Source: Flavobacterium anseongense (lineage in GTDB: Bacteria; Bacteroidota; Bacteroidia; Flavobacteriales; Flavobacteriaceae). From it: DNA of 64,000 nucleotides. Below the pieces are notes generated by a model. The model made no database searches and had not been told where the DNA came from. It saw only the letters and a list, made by a program, of their open reading frames with translations. Location of the stretch: positions 124,001-188,000 of the forward strand of contig NZ_JAKIHN010000004.1 in NCBI RefSeq assembly GCF_021608185.1, given 5' to 3'. Both the position numbers and the translations under genes were made by a program. Below, piece by piece: positions 9,189-17,318 of the stretch (position 1 is its first letter; each line of letters starts with the position of its first letter).

Positions 9189-9755
9189 ATGGCATCTACA
9201 TCAGATATTAGAAACGGATTATGCATTAAGTTCAATCACGATATTTATAAAATTATTGAATTCCTTCATGTTAAACCAGGAAAAGGCCCGGCTTTCGTGA
9301 GAACCAAATTAAAAAGTTTAACTAACGGAAAAGTATTGGATAATACGTTTTCTGCCGGACACAAAATCGATACGGTTCGTGTGGAAACTCAAAATTTCCA
9401 ATATTTATATGCAGAAGGAAATCAATTTCATTTCATGAATGTTGAAACGTATGAGCAAATCACTTTAGATAAAAATATTCTTGATGCTCCGGATTTATTG
9501 AAAGAAGGAACTAACGTAATGGTTCAGATTAATACTGAAACGGACTTACCACTTTCTGTTGATATGCCGGCTTCTATCGTTTTAGAAGTTACTTATGCTG
9601 AACCAGGCGTAAAAGGGAACACAGCAACAAATGCAACAAAGCCTGCTAAAGTTGAAACCGGAGCTTCAGTAAATGTTCCGTTATTTATCAATGAAGGTGA
9701 CAAAATCAAAATAGATACTGCGACGGGTTCTTATATGGAACGCGTTAAGGAATAG
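9189..9755 (+). CDS. efp: Translation elongation factor P
   Basis: 188 residues, the normal three-domain EF-P length. EF-P binds the ribosomal E/P site and relieves stalling at polyproline. The tip loop of domain I reads VKPGKGPAFVRTKL with Lys32 at the position modified in other bacteria. Which modification this organism uses cannot be read from the window; no epmA/epmB or earP is nearby. The C-terminal signature DKIKIDTATGSYMERVKE (about 170-187) is typical of the family. It is embedded in the lipid A run, 49 bases after lpxA, and is followed by a CAGT-rich repeat element. Confidence 0.96.
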   Translation: MASTSDIRNGLCIKFNHDIYKIIEFLHVKPGKGPAFVRTKLKSLTNGKVLDNTFSAGHKIDTVRVETQNFQYLYAEGNQFHFMNVETYEQITLDKNILDAPDLLKEGTNVMVQINTETDLPLSVDMPASIVLEVTYAEPGVKGNTATNATKPAKVETGASVNVPLFINEGDKIKIDTATGSYMERVKE

Positions 9756-9818
9756 TTTACAGTCACAGTTTACAGTCACAGTTGTGTGGCTCTGAATACT
9801 GCGACTGCGACTGAATAC
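9753..9818 (+). repeat. CAGT-rich intergenic element, copy A
   Basis: From the efp stop codon (TAG) the sequence runs TAGTTTACAGTCACAG, repeats CAGTCACAGTT, and ends in GCGACTGCGACTGAATAC. The 3' half (GACTGCGACTGCGACT pattern) is the imperfect reverse complement of the 5' half (CAGTCACAGT). Two further copies start at the TAG stops of fabG (22730) and aroC (30536). Confidence 0.7.
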
Positions 9819-9825
9819 TAAAAAA

Positions 9826-10767
9826 ATGAAATTCCCAAAAACACATACTTTAAAAGAAATTGCGGCCATTATCGGTAGCCAATATGTTGGTGCTGATGAT
9901 TTTCCTGTGGAAGGCATGAACGAAATTCATGTAGTTACACCCGGAGATATTGTTTTTGTTGACCATCCAAAGTACTACGATAAAGCGCTACAATCGGCAG
10001 CGACTATTGTTTTGATTAACAAGGAAGTTGAATGTCCAAAAGGAAAAGCATTATTGATTTCGGATGACCCTTTTAGAGATTTCAACAAACTGACAAAGCA
10101 TTTTAGTCCTTTTATGGCAGCAAATGTGAGTATTTCAGAATCGGCAACAATTGGAGAAGGGACAGTTATTCAACCGAATTGTTTTATCGGACACAATGTA
10201 ACTATTGGTAAAAACTGTTTGCTTCATGCGAATGTAATTGTCTATGATAACACGGTGATTGGAGATAATGTGATTATTCATTCGGGCACAATTTTGGGAG
10301 CAGATGCTTTTTATTACAAAAAGCGACCTGAAGGTTTTGATCAATTGCTTTCCTGCGGAAGAGTTGTTATTGAAGACAATGTTGGAATAGGAGCGTTGTG
10401 TACTATTGATAAAGGCGTGACCGGAGATACTACTATTGGTGCCGGATCTAAGTTAGATAATCAGGTGCATGTTGGACACGATACCATAATTGGGAAAAAA
10501 TGTCTGATTGCCGGACAAGTTGGAATTGCAGGTTGTGTAGTACTTGAAGATGAAGTTACCATGTGGGGACAATCTGGTACTACAAGCGGAATTACTATTG
10601 GTGCCAAAGCAGTGATTATGGGACAAACCGGAGTAAGTAAATCTGTAGAAGGAGCGAAGACCTATTACGGAACTCCAATCGATGAAGCGAGAGAGAAGAT
10701 GAAGCAGTTTGCCAACTTAAAGAAAATACCGGAAATTTTAAACAAACTAAATAAAGATGAGCGCTAA
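9826..10767 (+). CDS. Second LpxD-like hexapeptide acyltransferase
   Basis: 313 residues, a paralogue of LpxD shorter by about 30 residues. It keeps the N-terminal domain pattern (LKEIAAIIGSQYVG, PGDIVFVDHPKYYDKAL) and a beta-helix with the His in HVGHDTIIGKK at the LpxD catalytic position, but the helix is interrupted by a LGADAFYYKKRPEGFDQLLSCG insertion, and the C-terminal helix is short. It is commonly annotated as a UDP-3-O-(3-hydroxymyristoyl)glucosamine N-acyltransferase. Its true substrate is not established; a different acyl chain or a different nucleotide sugar is possible. It overlaps the next ORF by 11 bases, so the two are translationally coupled. Confidence 0.82.
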   Translation: MKFPKTHTLKEIAAIIGSQYVGADDFPVEGMNEIHVVTPGDIVFVDHPKYYDKALQSAATIVLINKEVECPKGKALLISDDPFRDFNKLTKHFSPFMAANVSISESATIGEGTVIQPNCFIGHNVTIGKNCLLHANVIVYDNTVIGDNVIIHSGTILGADAFYYKKRPEGFDQLLSCGRVVIEDNVGIGALCTIDKGVTGDTTIGAGSKLDNQVHVGHDTIIGKKCLIAGQVGIAGCVVLEDEVTMWGQSGTTSGITIGAKAVIMGQTGVSKSVEGAKTYYGTPIDEAREKMKQFANLKKIPEILNKLNKDER

Positions 10768-11116
10768 AGAAATCGTTCAGGAGTTTTATAAATCTGATGC
10801 CTTGCTGGAAACCGAAACTGTTTCCAAACTTTTGCATGATGATATAGTTTTAGAATGGCATAGTTCCAAAGGTTTTCTAAAACTAAATCGTCAGGAAATA
10901 ATAGATTTAACAACAGAATTGGGAAAAGCATATGTTCGTTCGAAAGCCAGGATAACCCATATTTTAGAAGACGGCAATACCGTTTCTGTTCGTTATTCAC
11001 ATTATGTAAAAACTATTGAAAACCCAAGAGAAGAAATGCTCTTAGCACATTTCATGGTTATATGGGAATTAAAAAACAACAAGCTTTACAGAGGTTATCA
11101 AATGAGTCAATTATAA
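10757..11116 (+). CDS. NTF2/SnoaL-like small protein
   Basis: 119 residues with the cone-like alpha+beta pattern of the NTF2-like superfamily: an N-terminal helix IVQEFYKSDALLE, a LLHDDIVLEWHSSKGFLKLNRQEI segment, and antiparallel strands ARITHILEDGNTVSVRYSHYV and MLLAHFMVIWELKNNKLYRGYQMSQ. Members bind small ligands or act as simple isomerases; function is unknown here. Its ATG lies inside the last codons of the LpxD-like gene (11-base overlap), which suggests that the two products work together. A heptamer repeat and the sucD promoter follow. Confidence 0.7.
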   Translation: MSAKEIVQEFYKSDALLETETVSKLLHDDIVLEWHSSKGFLKLNRQEIIDLTTELGKAYVRSKARITHILEDGNTVSVRYSHYVKTIENPREEMLLAHFMVIWELKNNKLYRGYQMSQL

Positions 11117-11128
11117 AGGGTAAAAAAA

Positions 11129-11160
11129 CTAATTACTAATCACTAATTACTAATTACTAT
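11129..11160 (+). repeat. Heptamer tandem repeat upstream of the sucD promoter
   Basis: CTAATTA CTAATCA CTAATTA CTAATTA and a partial unit CTA occupy 11129-11159, ending 5 bases before the sucD -7 box and covering the place where its -33 element should be. Confidence 0.65.
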
Positions 11161-11164
11161 TTTC

Positions 11165-11172
11165 TACTTTTG
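11165..11172 (+). promoter_or_regulatory. sucD promoter -7 box
   Basis: TACTTTTG, a perfect TAnnTTTG box. The start of transcription should be near 11178, leaving a leader of about 75 bases. Confidence 0.65.
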
Positions 11173-11252
11173 TAGCACCAAAAAATAAACAAGCAACAAT
11201 TAATATAAACTAACAGAATCTGAAATAAATTCAGTTTAAAACAAACAAAAAC

Positions 11253-12125
11253 ATGAGCGTTTTAGTTAATAAAAATTCAAAAATAATAGTTCAGGGATTT
11301 ACAGGAAGCGAAGGGACTTTCCATGCTTCACAAATGATTGAGTATGGGACCAATGTTGTTGGTGGAGTAACACCGGGAAAAGGTGGTACAACCCATTTAG
11401 ACAAACCGGTATTCAATACGGTAAAAGATGCTGTTGAAAAAGCAGGAGCTGATACTTCTATTATTTTTGTTCCGCCTGCTTTCGCAGCTGATGCTATTAT
11501 GGAAGCTGCAGATGCCGGAATCAAAGTGATTATTGCTATCACAGAAGGTATTCCAGTAGCGGACATGATTAAGGCGTATGCATATATTAAAGATAGAGAT
11601 TGCAGATTAATTGGGCCAAACTGTCCGGGAGTAATTACTCCTGAGGAAGCTAAAGTTGGTATCATGCCGGGCTTTGTTTTCAAAAAGGGAGGTGTTGGCA
11701 TCGTTTCTAAATCGGGAACATTGACTTATGAAGCGGCTGACCAGGTTGTAAAACAAGGAATGGGAATTACAACAGCTATCGGAATTGGCGGTGACCCAAT
11801 CATCGGAACAACAACTAAAGAAGCAGTTGAATTATTAATGAATGATCCCGAAACCAAATGCATCGTAATGATAGGTGAAATCGGAGGTCAATTGGAAGCA
11901 GATGCTGCCAAATGGATAAAAGCTGATGGTAACCGCAAACCGGTTGTTGGTTTTATTGCCGGAGAGACTGCTCCAAAAGGAAGAACAATGGGACATGCAG
12001 GTGCAATTGTTGGTGGAGCTGATGATACAGCTGAAGCTAAAAAACGCATCATGAGAGAATGCGGTATTCACGTAGTGGATTCTCCTGCTGAGATTGGTAA
12101 AAAAGTAAAAGAAGTAATGGGTTAA
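11253..12125 (+). CDS. sucD: Succinyl-CoA ligase subunit alpha
   Basis: 290 residues, the normal alpha-subunit length. With SucC it converts succinyl-CoA to succinate with substrate-level nucleotide phosphorylation in the TCA cycle. Visible: the CoA-binding Rossmann start [44 protein letters not shown] and the phosphohistidine loop [13 protein letters not shown] (His about 248). No sucC is adjacent, so the beta subunit is coded elsewhere. The gene has its own promoter and a terminator directly after, so it is monocistronic although it follows the lipid A run. Confidence 0.96.
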   Translation: MSVLVNKNSKIIVQGFTGSEGTFHASQMIEYGTNVVGGVTPGKGGTTHLDKPVFNTVKDAVEKAGADTSIIFVPPAFAADAIMEAADAGIKVIIAITEGIPVADMIKAYAYIKDRDCRLIGPNCPGVITPEEAKVGIMPGFVFKKGGVGIVSKSGTLTYEAADQVVKQGMGITTAIGIGGDPIIGTTTKEAVELLMNDPETKCIVMIGEIGGQLEADAAKWIKADGNRKPVVGFIAGETAPKGRTMGHAGAIVGGADDTAEAKKRIMRECGIHVVDSPAEIGKKVKEVMG

Positions 12126-12150
12126 TCTCATTATCAATATATTAAATTTA

Positions 12151-12177
12151 AAGCTTCACATTCGTGAGGCTTTTTTT
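12151..12177 (+). terminator. sucD terminator
   Basis: AAGCTTCAC and GTGAGGCTT form a 9-bp stem (one T-G pair) with loop ATTC, followed by seven T. Confidence 0.8.
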
Positions 12178-12192
12178 ATTTCTTATTTTTCT

Positions 12193-12200
12193 TATCTTTG
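12193..12200 (+). promoter_or_regulatory. Promoter -7 box of the LRR T9SS gene
   Basis: TATCTTTG matches TAnnTTTG exactly and stands 17 bases before the ATG at 12218. It excludes the longer ORF start at 12164, which lies upstream of the promoter and inside the sucD terminator. Confidence 0.7.
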
Positions 12201-12217
12201 AATATCAAACCTTATTT

Positions 12218-14317
12218 ATGAAAAAACTGTACTTTTTTTTACTTCTTACAATCAATGTTTTTATTTCTAATGCACAGATAGTTACAATTCCTGATATTAA
12301 TTTTAAGACGAAGTTGTTGGCGGCGAGTACGACTAATCAAATTGGTAAAGATTTAGCCGGGAATTATATAAAAATTGATGCCAATAATAACGGAGAAATC
12401 GAAGTAAGTGAAGCCCAACAAATAGCATGGTTAGATGTCAATAATCAAAATGCAGCAGCTTCAGTTTTAATTTCAAATGTTACCGGAATAGAAAATTTTA
12501 CAAATCTGGTAAGATTAAATGTTGCATATAATAGTCTTGCCGCTATTAATCTCGCTCCATTTACAAATCTTCAGGCTTTCTTTTGTCAGTCAAATCAAAT
12601 AACTTCTCTTGATTTTACGGGGCTTACTAATGTAACAGGTATTACGGCATGGCAAAATCAACTTACTTCTGTAAATGTAAATGGATTGGTAAACCTCACG
12701 ACTGCTTGGTTTGATACAAATCAATTAACCACTTTAGATTTTAGTTCTTGCATAAATTTGAATAATGTTTATTGTGCCAGTAATCAATTGGTTTGGTTGA
12801 ATTTAAAAAATGGTAAAAATGAAGCAAACACAGGTTTCGGAAGTAATCCCACTTTAAGATATATATGTGCTGATGAAGGTCAGTTAAATAGTATTCAAAA
12901 TCTTTTAGATGTATTTTCAATGACCAATTGTAATATTGGAACTTATTGCTCATTTACACCCGGAGGAAATTATTATACAATCCAAGGTAACAGTAAATTT
13001 GATAGTAATAATAATGGATGTGATTTATTGGACATATCTTATCCATACTTAAAATTAAACTTTTCAGGAGTGACTACCGGGAGTATGTTTGCAAATACGT
13101 CCGGTAATTATTCAATTCCTGTGTCAGCTGGAACTCATACCATTACTCCTGTTTTAGAAAATCCAAGTTACTTTATAGTTTCTCCTACTTCGACAGTTGT
13201 GAATTTCCCAACTCAAAGTAGTCCGTATACACAAGACTTTTGTATTTCTGCCAATGGAATTCACAATGATGTTGAATCATGGATTTTTCCATTAACCCGA
13301 GCAAGACCCGGATTTGATGCAAGATATAAAATTGTATACAAAAACAAAGGCAACCAAACTATGTCAGGAACATTGACATTTGGTTTTGATGATGATTATA
13401 TGGATTTTGTCTCAGCGACACCAACACCGGAAAGTATAAACTTTAGTTTGCTGACATGGAATTATGTGAATCTGCTTCCTTTTGAAATACGTGAGATAGA
13501 AGTCACGCTTAATATGAATACGCCATCGGAGTCTCTTCCGCTTAACATTGGCAGTATAATTAAATTTGAATCAACCATATTTCCATTGGCTGGAGACGAA
13601 ACCCAGACCGATAATTCACATCGCTTACAGCAAGTGGTTGTTGGTTCATTTGATCCAAATGATAAAAATTGTCTGGAAGGAAATGTAGTTGGAGTAGAAA
13701 AGGTTGGGGACTATGTACATTATATGATACGCTTTGAAAACACCGGAACCGCTGCTGCTGAAAATGTTGTTGTCAAAGATATTATTGATACCGCAAAGTT
13801 TGATATTGCCACTTTAGTAGCTTTGAGTGCCAGTCATTCTTTTTTAACAAAGATTACATATACCAATAGAGTAGAGTTTATCTTTGAAAATATTAACCTG
13901 CCATTTGATGATGCAAACAACGATGGTTATGTGGTATTTAAAATTAAAACCAAGTCAACATTGGTGGTTGGAAATACTTTTAGTAATTCTGCAAGCATTT
14001 ATTTTGATTATAATTTCCCAATTGTTACCAATACGGCTACAACGACAATTGCCGCTTTAGGAACACAGGATTTTGAGTTTAGTAATATGTTTACTTTGTC
14101 TCCTGTACCGGCGAAGAACAGTTTAACGATTACAACCAAACAAAATGTGACCATTAGTTCTGTAAGCATTTATAATGAACTTGGGCAATTGATTCAGGTT
14201 ACGACTAATCCAAATGATACGATAGATGTTTCGGGATTGAAAGCAGGAATTTACTTTATCAAGATTCTTAGCGACAAAGGAACTTCGACTGATAAGTTTA
14301 TAAAGGCTAATTATTAA
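12218..14317 (+). CDS. Leucine-rich-repeat surface protein, T9SS type A cargo
   Basis: 699 residues from ATG 12218, where a Sec signal peptide begins (MKKLYFFLLLTINVFISNA-Q). An EF-hand-like loop DANNNGEIEVSEA follows near residue 50-62. Then come 5-6 short leucine-rich repeats of the flavobacterial kind (LTSVNVNGLVNL, LTTLDFSSCINL, about 70-200). A middle part with DSNNNGCD and a DUF11-like conserved-repeat domain (FENTGTAAAENVVVKDIID, about 490-600) leads to the C-terminal T9SS sorting domain (LSPVPAKNSLTI to GLKAGIYFIKI and TDKFIKANY). It should be exported, cleaved at the C-terminus and held on the cell surface or released. Possible role in adhesion or ligand binding; not known. Confidence 0.85.
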   Translation: MKKLYFFLLLTINVFISNAQIVTIPDINFKTKLLAASTTNQIGKDLAGNYIKIDANNNGEIEVSEAQQIAWLDVNNQNAAASVLISNVTGIENFTNLVRLNVAYNSLAAINLAPFTNLQAFFCQSNQITSLDFTGLTNVTGITAWQNQLTSVNVNGLVNLTTAWFDTNQLTTLDFSSCINLNNVYCASNQLVWLNLKNGKNEANTGFGSNPTLRYICADEGQLNSIQNLLDVFSMTNCNIGTYCSFTPGGNYYTIQGNSKFDSNNNGCDLLDISYPYLKLNFSGVTTGSMFANTSGNYSIPVSAGTHTITPVLENPSYFIVSPTSTVVNFPTQSSPYTQDFCISANGIHNDVESWIFPLTRARPGFDARYKIVYKNKGNQTMSGTLTFGFDDDYMDFVSATPTPESINFSLLTWNYVNLLPFEIREIEVTLNMNTPSESLPLNIGSIIKFESTIFPLAGDETQTDNSHRLQQVVVGSFDPNDKNCLEGNVVGVEKVGDYVHYMIRFENTGTAAAENVVVKDIIDTAKFDIATLVALSASHSFLTKITYTNRVEFIFENINLPFDDANNDGYVVFKIKTKSTLVVGNTFSNSASIYFDYNFPIVTNTATTTIAALGTQDFEFSNMFTLSPVPAKNSLTITTKQNVTISSVSIYNELGQLIQVTTNPNDTIDVSGLKAGIYFIKILSDKGTSTDKFIKANY

Positions 14318-14339
14318 GATTTAATTATGTTGAGTTTCT

Positions 14340-15980
14340 TTATTTGATAGTCACTTTCTTGATAAGTTGACCCTCACTGGATTCTATTTTTAAATAATAC
14401 ATCCCTTTCACTAAATCGTCAACAGAAATCGTATTTCTATTTGAATCAATCGATTTTTTAAATATAATTTGCCCTAAATTATTTATCAAAGAGACAGAAA
14501 CAAAGTTTATTTCTAAATTGCTCCAATCAATTGTAAGGTAATCTTCTGCAGGATTGGGATACACTTTAATGGCATCTGACAGATTATTTTCTGGAATAGA
14601 TAATGTTAAATTACAAGAGGCAGAAACTGCATTGGTATTTTCAATTGTATTGCCTGAAGGTAGTGAATGACCAGCAAATCCAATAAAATCATTTGGGTAA
14701 AAACTACATCTAAACACTAAATTTTGTGCAGGTGTTGTTCCTTGGGTCATTACACCACTTTGAGCTATTGGATTTATATATTTCCAAACAGTAGTTCCAG
14801 TTGAATTGACTTCAGTAAACATACCAGCCGGACCATTGCAAAGCAATACATTTCCATTAGAAAGCTGTTGTGCTCCTGATATATTTTGTGCATAATAACT
14901 ATTGGGATTTCCATTATTATAAATCCATGAATATGTCGTTGGCAAATAGGGGAGTGTATTTGTATAAGTATATCCAATAACTGGCGGATTAATAATTTCT
15001 ACAGTTGTGTAGTTTCCTCCTGTTCTCGCTAAACCATTATTATAGATCATGATTTGATTTTCAAAAGGAAGACCGCTGACAATCCAATTGGCATTATGTT
15101 GTCCAAAAAATTTTTTATTTGCAATTGTTCCATTATTATAGGCAGCGGGATTCCCCCAACGGTATAATAAATCTCCTCCTTTTCCTGAATTTCCACCAGT
15201 ATGACTTGCCGCTTGAGCTGTGGTTGTACTGTGGTCAATAATCCATATTTCGTTCATATTGTGTGAACTAATCAAAATTTGGTCAAGGGTAGGATTATAG
15301 TCAATCGAATTTAAATGTATCCAATCTGGTTCGGTTGCACTTGCATTAAAATTAAGGTTAAGTAACTGTGGATTAGTAGCAATGCTTCCAAAGTTTGGTT
15401 TAGCGTTATCATAATCCTGAATCAAATGATCCCAAAGATGCCATTCCCAAACTATGATGCCACCGCTTAAACCATTAGGCTGCACTTCAATTATTTGTTC
15501 GCTCCATAAAGTAGTTGGAACTAATGATGGATTTCTACCGGCAGCAATAGCTTGTGTATTGGTTTTAGCTTCCCATGCAATAATGAGTACATTTCCATTT
15601 GGTAATGCTTTTACATCGTGGTGCTGGCATTTTGTAGCATCCGATACAGTATAACTCCAAGTTACATTACCATTCCAATCAATTTTCTCAATAATTCCAC
15701 CTCTTCCGCCAGCATTGAAAGTGGTATTATTTGCATTTCCGGTTCGAAGTAAATTTCCATCCGGAAGAATGTAAACTGATTGTCCCGGTCTATAGGTACT
15801 AGGCCAGGTTTTGACTTCCTTTCCACATTTGTCAATCAAATAAGTTGTAGTGCTGTTTATCGGAGCAAATAAAACATATCCATTATCTAACGAACCTGTA
15901 TCGTGTTGAATTAATCCAATGGTTTGAGAAAAGGAATTTGTAATGAAAACGAATAGTATAGGTAAGTATAGTTTTTTCAT
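14340..15980 (-). CDS. Arylsulfotransferase-like beta-propeller protein, T9SS cargo
   Basis: 546 residues. A signal peptide (MKKLYLPILFVFITNSFS) precedes a propeller-like domain with repeated LPNGNVLI and DWNGNVTWSY blades, a HHDVKALPNGN segment about residue 140 and HLNSIDYNPTLDQILISSHNMNEIWIID about 245-272, which resembles the arylsulfate sulfotransferase (ASST) families. Those enzymes move sulfate from one phenol to another without PAPS, using an active-site His. The C-terminal 70 residues are a T9SS sorting domain (KVYPNPAEDYLTI to KGMYYLKIESSEGQLIKKVTIK). Only one base separates it from the upstream YHYH gene, so it is the last gene of that operon. A non-enzymatic propeller is the main alternative. 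Confidence 0.78.
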   Translation of the reverse strand: MKKLYLPILFVFITNSFSQTIGLIQHDTGSLDNGYVLFAPINSTTTYLIDKCGKEVKTWPSTYRPGQSVYILPDGNLLRTGNANNTTFNAGGRGGIIEKIDWNGNVTWSYTVSDATKCQHHDVKALPNGNVLIIAWEAKTNTQAIAAGRNPSLVPTTLWSEQIIEVQPNGLSGGIIVWEWHLWDHLIQDYDNAKPNFGSIATNPQLLNLNFNASATEPDWIHLNSIDYNPTLDQILISSHNMNEIWIIDHSTTTAQAASHTGGNSGKGGDLLYRWGNPAAYNNGTIANKKFFGQHNANWIVSGLPFENQIMIYNNGLARTGGNYTTVEIINPPVIGYTYTNTLPYLPTTYSWIYNNGNPNSYYAQNISGAQQLSNGNVLLCNGPAGMFTEVNSTGTTVWKYINPIAQSGVMTQGTTPAQNLVFRCSFYPNDFIGFAGHSLPSGNTIENTNAVSASCNLTLSIPENNLSDAIKVYPNPAEDYLTIDWSNLEINFVSVSLINNLGQIIFKKSIDSNRNTISVDDLVKGMYYLKIESSEGQLIKKVTIK

Positions 15981-15981
15981 A

Positions 15982-17259
15982 CTATTTGATGATTATTTTT
16001 TCTGATGTTTTTGTTGTACCATTATCTAAAGTAACAATATATTGTCCTGATTGTAGCTCGCTAACATCTATTGAATAGGAAACAGCGGTTTGTATGTTGC
16101 TTACCTCTTTTATTTTTTTACCCGTTATATCAAATATCGAAAAAGTCATATTGCTATTAAATGAAGCTGGAATATAAAAATTAACAGTGTCACTTGCCGG
16201 ATTTGGATAACAAAGTAACACTAATACATTATCAACTTCATTGATGCTCAAATAAACAGTTACAGGCTCAGTAATTGTTGTATTTAATCCACCATTTGGT
16301 CCCATATTGGAAGAGGTAACTACACCGTAAAATGTTGGTCCGATTAGATAAGGATAAGCCGGCACTAAATTATCATCCAGTGTTGCAAAGTAACAGTAAA
16401 TGCCGCTAGGATATTCAGGTGTTACACAAAATCTGCCATTGTGTTCATCTAAATCACCAAGTCCGGCTACATATTCATAATCTTGTGCATAAGCACCTAA
16501 TGGATAAGTTGAAAGCGGCGGTCCAAAAAAGTTTGGAGTTAAAACAGTTCCGTCCGGTAAAGTAGTTCGTTCAGTGATATTACGAAGTCTATAACTGGAA
16601 TTAATTTTTCGTATAGGACCAGTTCCATTGGTATTTGAATAACCATAAGAACCATAAATTGGAAATCCGTCAAAAGCAAAACCTATTAGAGGAGCATGAA
16701 CACTTGAATTGGTTTCGTCCCAATGGCATTTTGGACTAACATGAGAATGGTATTCAAAGTTTCCGTTTGGATGTCCCATACAAATATCAAATGTTTGCAA
16801 ATCAATATGTTCAAAATAAAAAGCGTTTTGAAACCAAACATTTTCTTCTTCCCAACTTTTAGCATCCAAAGGATTATACAACGACATCCCGTTAGTAAAA
16901 ATGCCAATATGACCATAGGGAGCAACGGTTGGAGTTCCGGTATTTTGTATTGGGTTTAATCTGATTTTGAATAAATAATTTTTGTTCAATGGTTCCCATG
17001 GATTGTTTGGCCAATAATCATCTGGACCTGCCGAAACACCATCAGTACTGGTTAAAGGCAACCAACCTGGAATGTCAGTGCAACTGATATAAACAAAATT
17101 GGTGGAATATTGTACTTGTTGCACATTTATGGGGATTCCTTCATAACCGGTAATTCCTGTTGGATTTTGCAGCCAAGCTGTGATGGCTGGATTTGTTTGT
17201 GCATCAATGCCGGAAGTACAGCAAGTAAGAAGTAAAATAAAGTATACAGCTCTGTTCAT
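15982..17259 (-). CDS. YHYH-domain protein, T9SS cargo (paralogue 1)
   Basis: 425 residues: signal peptide (about 1-20), YHYH-type domain, and T9SS sorting domain (YPNPASDTVNFYI to LQSGQYIVTLDNGTTKTSEKIIIK). The motif region is HPNGNFEYHSHVSPKCHW (163-180), rich in His, then APLIGFAFDGFPIYGSYGY, the most conserved block of the family. The biochemical function of YHYH proteins is not established; the His cluster suggests metal binding. It shares the start QTNPAITAWL and the domain order with the next gene upstream, so the two arose by duplication. Exported to the surface by T9SS. Confidence 0.85.
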   Translation of the reverse strand: MNRAVYFILLLTCCTSGIDAQTNPAITAWLQNPTGITGYEGIPINVQQVQYSTNFVYISCTDIPGWLPLTSTDGVSAGPDDYWPNNPWEPLNKNYLFKIRLNPIQNTGTPTVAPYGHIGIFTNGMSLYNPLDAKSWEEENVWFQNAFYFEHIDLQTFDICMGHPNGNFEYHSHVSPKCHWDETNSSVHAPLIGFAFDGFPIYGSYGYSNTNGTGPIRKINSSYRLRNITERTTLPDGTVLTPNFFGPPLSTYPLGAYAQDYEYVAGLGDLDEHNGRFCVTPEYPSGIYCYFATLDDNLVPAYPYLIGPTFYGVVTSSNMGPNGGLNTTITEPVTVYLSINEVDNVLVLLCYPNPASDTVNFYIPASFNSNMTFSIFDITGKKIKEVSNIQTAVSYSIDVSELQSGQYIVTLDNGTTKTSEKIIIK

Positions 17260-17318
17260 AACGTAAAATTTAGATTTTTTGACACTAAGAATAGAGTTTG
17301 GTTTAATTAGAATATTTT

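Noticed and set aside
11291..11701. Minus-strand ORF of 136 aa
   Set aside because: Antisense to sucD, whose motifs are complete on the plus strand.
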